Positions 35,792-39,866 of a stretch of 39,866 bases of DNA are shown in pieces. The notes under the pieces are model-generated. The model was not told the DNA's origin, searched no databases, and saw nothing but the letters and a program-made list of their open reading frames with translations. This DNA comes from Bradyrhizobium sp. RP6. Lineage in GTDB: Bacteria; Pseudomonadota; Alphaproteobacteria; Rhizobiales; Xanthobacteraceae. A program made the translations under genes and the position numbers. The stretch spans positions 1 through 39,866 of the forward strand of contig NZ_RQIT01000037.1 in the NCBI RefSeq assembly GCF_003837805.1. Direction: 5' to 3'. Each line of letters starts with the position of its first letter. Within the stretch, counting starts at the first letter, position 1.

Positions 35792-37377
35792 AAAGGTCGA
35801 AGAAGGAGACAAACCCGCAGCCGCATCTGCCACGTCTGATGCGATCATCTCCGAGCCAAGTCTCATTCCGCCTGGCCTCGCAGTCGGCGCGTGGGTCTGC
35901 GTCGTGCATTGCGTTCACCTGGGCGTAAAGCTGGTTAGGAGGTCCAGGTGATGCGGACCGCGGCCAGACCCAGTCTTGCACCGAACATGTGCATTTCGAC
36001 CTCTGCCCGCGACCCGTCGTTCTGGCGGACGCTTCGAGCCTATGCTCGGGGCCGCTAACCAGAATGACCGCGATAGCCGCGCCAGCGCGAGAACAGACGA
36101 AAGCGAGACCTACGTGAGAGTCCGGCAACCGCGGAGCGAAGTGTTTACCTGAGAGAACGAAATCGCTGAGACGCAAAAGCAGCTGAGACGATCCTCCCGC
36201 GCACGGCTAAGGGTGCTCGGTGCCGGTGATCCGGGGACTGCCGCTGCGTGTAGTGGGTACTCCGCGAAGTCCCCAGTGCCTCGAACCCTGCGCGCCATGA
36301 TACAACCTCGGACTGACAGCCGGAGCTACATCGGGCAAGCGGAACGTTACATCCTCAGGTGAGGCAATAGGAACCGCCAACTTTGTCCCGGCTGCTATGG
36401 ACGCTCTGCGTCATGCAGATGGCACTCGTCTCAGGGCGTTGGAAAGAGAATTCACTGGTGTCCTGAATAAGGAAAATCGTCGTAATTTCGTGCGCGCGGT
36501 GGCGAGGTCGCCGCTGAAATGTCCGCTTCCTCCAAGCGTCCGTTGGCGAAGAACCGTAGGGCACATTCGTGCTCGCCCGTTGCGGGCGCACGAACGGTAA
36601 CTCCTGGGTATGCGTCGCTGGTTTGCCTTAACAGCTCTCTAAGTGGTTGACCAAGATGTACGCCCCTGAACCTTTGGCAGCGCTCACCGAACGACTTGAG
36701 ATCGGCCTCGTCGCCGTTGGGCCAAATAGCCGGGCCTTCTCCCAGTCCCGGGTGAGGCCCTCGCGCAGGAGATAGCCAACATGCGCGGGCGGGCAGCGCC
36801 GAACGCACCTTATGACGGACGACCTGGGCCTTGGCGGTCGCCAGACGCGAGCGACCCGTGAGCAGCCGGTTCGCCCGCTAGACGGGACCCGGCCGCGACA
36901 CAAAGGTGGAGCACCGATGAGTGGTGGATCTTGCCCGGCGCGCGAGAGACCGCCGCAGGCGCGCTGAGCGGCGACAATCGGCTTGGCGACGAAAGGCGTG
37001 GCCCGCTGACGCCTCACGGAGCGGACGCAACCTGGCCGAGGCTGAAAGGGCGCGAGACATCGCCGATCGTGTTCGGCACCCGCCAATTTGTCTCAAACTC
37101 GCCAAAGCAGCGCAATGTCTGGGTGCCCGACAACTATAGCAGGTTCTCATATTTGTCTTGCCGGCAAGGCCAGTCATCAGATCAAGGGTAAAATGGGCCG
37201 CGAAAGGCGGGCATTTTTATTGCAGAGATTACCGTGAGGTTCGTCGTGACACGCTTTAGCCTACATGTGAACAGGCGATGGCCGTGAGGACGAACTCGGG
37301 CAAGTGGAATGCAACTTTGCGCGACCTGTCTGGTCGAAATGTTCGGGCCATGGATCGCGCTCCAGATCAGGTCGAGG
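35792..37377. other. 1.6-kb stretch without an intact gene
   Basis: Holds repeat copy B (36186-36368). On the minus strand 36480-36740 reads naturally (WPNGDEADLKSFGERCQRFR, HLGQPLRELLRQTSDAYPGV, EHECALRFFANGRLEEADIS), and VGYLLREGLTRDWEKARLFG follows in another frame near 36730-36790, so a lost gene with a frameshift is likely; family unknown to me. The plus-strand piece near 36400-36500 (LRALEREFTGVLNKENRRNF) overlaps it and is less convincing. Confidence 0.4.
36186..36368 (-). repeat. dispersed repeat, copy B
   Basis: About 183 bp related to 34691-34854. On the minus strand it begins ATTGCCTCACCTGAGGATGT, continues CGATGTAGCTCCGGCT and contains an ATG (36298) opening MARRVRGTGDFAEYPLHAAA, a 62-codon frame ending at 36110. 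The two copies align through the upstream part and the first 20-30 codons, then diverge. Confidence 0.6.
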
Positions 37378-38724
37378 ATGGCGAGGCAATTTACTCCAGA
37401 GAGGCTGGAGCCGGTCCTCGGTCCGGCAGACGAACGCTTGACACGCCGCGCGGTGTTGGGCGCAACCATCGGCAACATCATCGAATTCTACGACTTCGGG
37501 ACCTATAGCTTTTTCGCAATACAGATCGGTCAGGCGTTCTTCCCGGCAACTGACCAGTTTGTCAGCCTCATGCTGTCACTCGGAACCTTCGGCGCAGGCT
37601 TTGTGACCAGGCCGATCGGAGCCATCGTGCTCGGCTCGTATTCGGATCGGGCCGGCCGCCGACCGGCGATGATTGCCAGCTTTGCCATGATGAGCGCCGC
37701 GGTCCTGTTATTGGCTATCACGCCATCGTACGAGACAATAGGACTTGCCGCTCCGTTGCTAGCCATTTTCGCACGCTTGCTGCAGGGCTTTGCTCTCGGA
37801 GGTGAAGTCGGTCCAACGACAGCCTACTTGATGGAAGCGGCCCCCACCAAAGCCCGCGGTCTTGCGGTCTCCTTTCAGCCCGCGAGCCAACAGGTAGCTG
37901 CGACGGCCGGAGCGTTGGTTGGAGAAATACTCTCGCTCACCATGACAAGCGAAGCGCTCAATGCGTACGGATGGCGGGTCGCGCTGTTGCTCGGCGCGGC
38001 CACGTTGCCGTTTGGATTTTGGTTGCGGAGCGTCCTGCCCGAAACGCTGCACCGCCCCGAGGCGCCGGTTCCTGTCACCCAGCCTGAGGGGCGACGGCCT
38101 ACCGATCGCCGCATCATGAGCTTGGGATTTGTCATCTTGGCCAGCTGCACGATCACGACTTATGTTACGGGATACATGACGACCTACGCGTTGAACACCC
38201 TCCGCGTTTCCACGCCTCTCGCCTTTGCTACTACGCTCATCAGCAACACGGTCGGAATTTCTGCAGCACTGTTGGGCGGCCTGCTCGCCGACCGCGTAGG
38301 CCGTCGGCCTATCATGATATGGCCGCAGGTCACTGCATTGCTGATGACCTATCCGGTATTCTTGTGGATTGCAGAGAGCCGCAGTGCCTTCGCACTTCTA
38401 GGAGGTCTCGGCGTGCTCACCCTGATCGGAACGATTCCGTATAGCGCCTTCTACGTGAGCATGGCCGAAGGTTTGCCCAAGTACATTCGTGGTCGCGCGT
38501 TCGCGACGATCTACGCTTTTGCGATAGCGATTTTTGGAGGCACAGCTCAACCGATCGTCACCTGGCTCATCCATCTTACCGGGAGTGCACTCGTGCCCGC
38601 CTGGTACATGCTTTTCGCGGGCGCGGCCGCGCTTTGTGCCATGCTTATGATGCCGGAGACGGCGCCACTCAATTATGTGCCCGACCATAGACGAACGGCC
38701 GTAACGCCACGACCGCTGCTTTAG
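37378..38724 (+). CDS. MFS transporter, metabolite:H+ symporter (MHS) group
   Basis: A 448-residue, 12-helix carrier. The first helix carries the MHS-type sequence GATIGNIIEFYDFGTYSFFA; loop 2-3 has SDRAGRRP and the second half repeats it as LLADRVGRRP; LLQGFALGGEVGPTTAYLME matches helix 5 of the ShiA/KgtP/ProP group. Members import organic acids, shikimate, osmolytes or aromatic acids with protons; which one cannot be read here. ATG 37378 is preceded by AGGTCGAGG and gives the family-like N-terminus (MARQFTPERLEPVLGPADER); an upstream in-frame TTG adds 23 residues without family similarity. The gene is intact and flanked by debris. In a symbiosis island a role in using host-derived acids is plausible but unproven. 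Confidence 0.85.
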   Translation: MARQFTPERLEPVLGPADERLTRRAVLGATIGNIIEFYDFGTYSFFAIQIGQAFFPATDQFVSLMLSLGTFGAGFVTRPIGAIVLGSYSDRAGRRPAMIASFAMMSAAVLLLAITPSYETIGLAAPLLAIFARLLQGFALGGEVGPTTAYLMEAAPTKARGLAVSFQPASQQVAATAGALVGEILSLTMTSEALNAYGWRVALLLGAATLPFGFWLRSVLPETLHRPEAPVPVTQPEGRRPTDRRIMSLGFVILASCTITTYVTGYMTTYALNTLRVSTPLAFATTLISNTVGISAALLGGLLADRVGRRPIMIWPQVTALLMTYPVFLWIAESRSAFALLGGLGVLTLIGTIPYSAFYVSMAEGLPKYIRGRAFATIYAFAIAIFGGTAQPIVTWLIHLTGSALVPAWYMLFAGAAALCAMLMMPETAPLNYVPDHRRTAVTPRPLL

Positions 38725-39050
38725 TCATACCCGAACAGGTGAGGATGACATCTATGATGCCCGAAATGCGAAACATCGAGCCGGAGGACGGCTATGGGGC
38801 CAGCACGTAAAAGCAATCTATCCTGAAAAATTGGAGCAGCTTTACATCGAGCAGGAGCTCCTGTCGGAGCGCAGTGGCGCCGTCTGAAATGACTTGTTTC
38901 CGTTTACCCGATCTTCGCCGATGCGGCAGTTGCACGATCAGCGGGCGTCACCGACGGGCTGTAAGTGAGCCGTCACTCTGATCATAGCCTTTAGAGAACA
39001 AATAGGCCCGGCTTATACTATCTGCCAGCGCAACCATACGGCATAAGGAC
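38725..39050. other. intergenic with a protein-like fragment
   Basis: Around 38790-38887 the plus strand reads GRLWGQHVKAIYPEKLEQLY then IEQELLSERSGAV-stop, well-formed but without a start codon; probably the end of a lost gene. Nothing else seen. Confidence 0.35.
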
Positions 39051-39092
39051 GCGGCCGCTGTCGGAGCAGCGGCCGCACGAGGGTCGACCCTC
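39051..39092 (-). terminator. paired 3' hairpins after the nod-box peptide gene
   Basis: Read on the minus strand after the stop at 39120: first the perfect palindrome GAGGGTCGACCCTC (39079-39092), then GCGGCCGCTG-(six-base loop)-CAGCGGCCGC (39051-39076). The second looks like an intrinsic terminator stem but the following GTCCTTATG has a poor T-run. The same arrangement follows the other copy (8475-8525), and the first stem differs in sequence yet still pairs. Confidence 0.65.
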
Positions 39093-39119
39093 ATTCTCTG
39101 CTTGATATGTTTCCCGTTG

Positions 39120-39335
39120 TCAGTGCCGGACGCACGAGGGATCCGTCAAGCAAAAAAACAGATCGCAGATGCCATTCAACGGGTCATCCACGCACTCAGG
39201 ATATGATGTATCGGCTACCGGCGCACTCGCCGCAACCGGCTGCGCGGCAACGTTTGCAGCAAAAGGAGGCACCACCGCCGTTGCAAGCGCGAGGGCGCTC
39301 GCGGTCACTAACACAGACTTTTTCATTCGAGACAT
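39120..39335 (-). CDS. nod-box-controlled secreted four-Cys peptide
   Basis: A 71-residue product. Residues 1-31 form a signal peptide: a short basic start (MSRMKK), the hydrophobic stretch SVLVTASALALATAVVPPFA, then an Ala-rich cleavage region. The mature end carries VADTSYPECVDDPLNGICDL followed by FFCLTDPSCVRH, with cysteines in the pattern C-x8-C-x4-C-x5-C. ATG 39335 has AGGGA six bases upstream. A complete nod box lies 54 bases before the start and a pair of hairpins follows the stop, so the gene is a self-contained, flavonoid-inducible unit. A frameshifted paralogue is at 8242-8447, with 26 of the last 31 residues identical. Export to periplasm or outside and two disulfides are inferred. 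I recognise no named family; a signalling or antimicrobial peptide are guesses. Confidence 0.82.
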   Translation of the reverse strand: MSRMKKSVLVTASALALATAVVPPFAANVAAQPVAASAPVADTSYPECVDDPLNGICDLFFCLTDPSCVRH

Positions 39336-39388
39336 CGCTTCCCTAGGTTAGCCCCAGCCGCTCTCGACGGTCTATCTGACGACGCTGC

Positions 39389-39435
39389 AAGCGGTAAAAT
39401 TGATTTTCTTGATCAGATCTATCGACCGAATGGAT
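39389..39435 (-). promoter_or_regulatory. nod box (NodD binding site)
   Basis: On the minus strand: ATCCAT, six bases, GATA, six bases, ATC, then AAGAAAATCAATTTTACCGC. Spacing of every block equals the nod-box consensus, and 15 of 18 bases match in the ATC-N-AAACAATCRATTTTACC part. It reads towards the peptide gene starting at 39335. The block structure is the same as at 8136-8182. Confidence 0.9.
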
Positions 39436-39826
39436 AAGTACGCAGCAATGGACGATCGGCTCATCGATGCGATGGGCGAGGAGTTTCAAATTCGGCTGAA
39501 CCAACGGGGCCGAAGCGGGTCTGACGGGCGATGCCGAGGCCCAGCGGTCGCTCGGACCTCAACGTCAACGAGATCGCCTGCGAGATCAAAAGCGAAGTGA
39601 TGCACCGGGTGCTTAGGGCCGCACGGAATCGAGCTGTAAAAGATCGATCAAACTAGTCATACGGATTGCTGTCGTGAGCTCGCGCCATGACTCAATGAAC
39701 AGTCCACCAAGCTGATCTTGCGGCGGAGCATGCTCTTCCGTACCGCTCCGACGAGGACCGTCTTGCGTGACGGGTGGTAATTCGCGAAGCGTGTGACCTT
39801 AGGTCTAGCTTTAAGGTCATCAGGCG
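39436..39826. other. intergenic with protein-like fragments
   Basis: Two plus-strand pieces in different frames, MDKYAAMDDRLIDAMGEEFQ from 39430 (overlapping the nod box) and DLNVNEIACEIKSEVMHRVL then RAARNRAVKDRSN-stop ending near 39656, may be parts of one broken gene. No family recognised. Confidence 0.3.
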
Positions 39827-39866
39827 ATGCGGGTCGAAGTTTTGGGCGGGCTCGAGCGGCGGCGGC
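39827..39866 (+). CDS. IS66-type orfA, N-terminal fragment cut by window edge
   Basis: The last 40 bases read MRVEVLGGLERRR, which resembles the beginning of the small IS66 orfA (MRVEVLxGxERRRRW). The frame continues past the window. The call rests on 13 residues. Confidence 0.45.
   Translation, partial: MRVEVLGGLERRR

Noticed and set aside
37185..37210. ATTTTACC on the minus strand as a nod-box end
   Set aside because: The preceding bases do not match the AATCRA part or the upstream blocks.

Overview
This window reads as part of a symbiosis island of a nodulating Bradyrhizobium (or very close relative). The evidence is high GC, alphaproteobacterial gene families, two nod boxes (NodD/flavonoid-responsive promoters), three good tts boxes (TtsI/type III secretion promoters) each in front of an effector-like gene, and a dense litter of insertion-sequence remains. 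Intact genes are islands in long stretches of decayed DNA.

Layout. 1-3000: start of an IS256-family transposase at the edge, an HdeD-like membrane protein with a small overlapping ORF, and two AidA/PixA-family inclusion-body proteins. 3100-6000: a gene (possible HEPN-like region, then a zinc ribbon, then a cut-off gamma-glutamylcyclotransferase) split by a complete IS256 element with a perfect 9-bp target duplication. 6279-7415: an MFS transporter. 7700-11200: IS630 and two IS3 remnants, plus a decayed copy of a nod-box peptide gene at 8136-8525. 11523-12308: a LuxR regulator with a complete acyl-homoserine-lactone pocket signature and no synthase nearby. 13245-14078: a tiny ORF and a DnaJ-domain protein. 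14341-15403: an internally deleted IS256 relic. 15454-16919: tts box plus effector. 19577-19996: a SET-domain protein. 20440-20995: IS66 relic. 21081-24200: NopD/Bel2-5-like SUMO-protease effector with seven 49-residue repeats and a tts box. 24276-24470: a 64-residue Cys-containing peptide. 25350-27008: hipBA with operator-like repeats. 29491-31225: a broken prolyl oligopeptidase. 31925-33622: a two-part outer-membrane barrel protein. 35055-35791: a small effector with tts box. 37378-38724: an MHS-type MFS transporter. 39051-39435: an intact nod-box peptide gene. 39827-end: the possible start of an IS66-type orfA.

How it fits together. Flavonoid-activated NodD would act at the two nod boxes. 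In known bradyrhizobia NodD also switches on ttsI, whose product acts at the tts boxes, so the peptide gene and the three effectors would belong to one host-signal-induced programme. The most novel item is the nod-box peptide: a short exported protein with four cysteines (C-x8-C-x4-C-x5-C), present twice with the same promoter architecture and the same pair of 3' hairpins. A second point of interest is a roughly 65-residue module shared by all three tts-linked effectors. Product names come from reading motifs by eye; no database search was possible.
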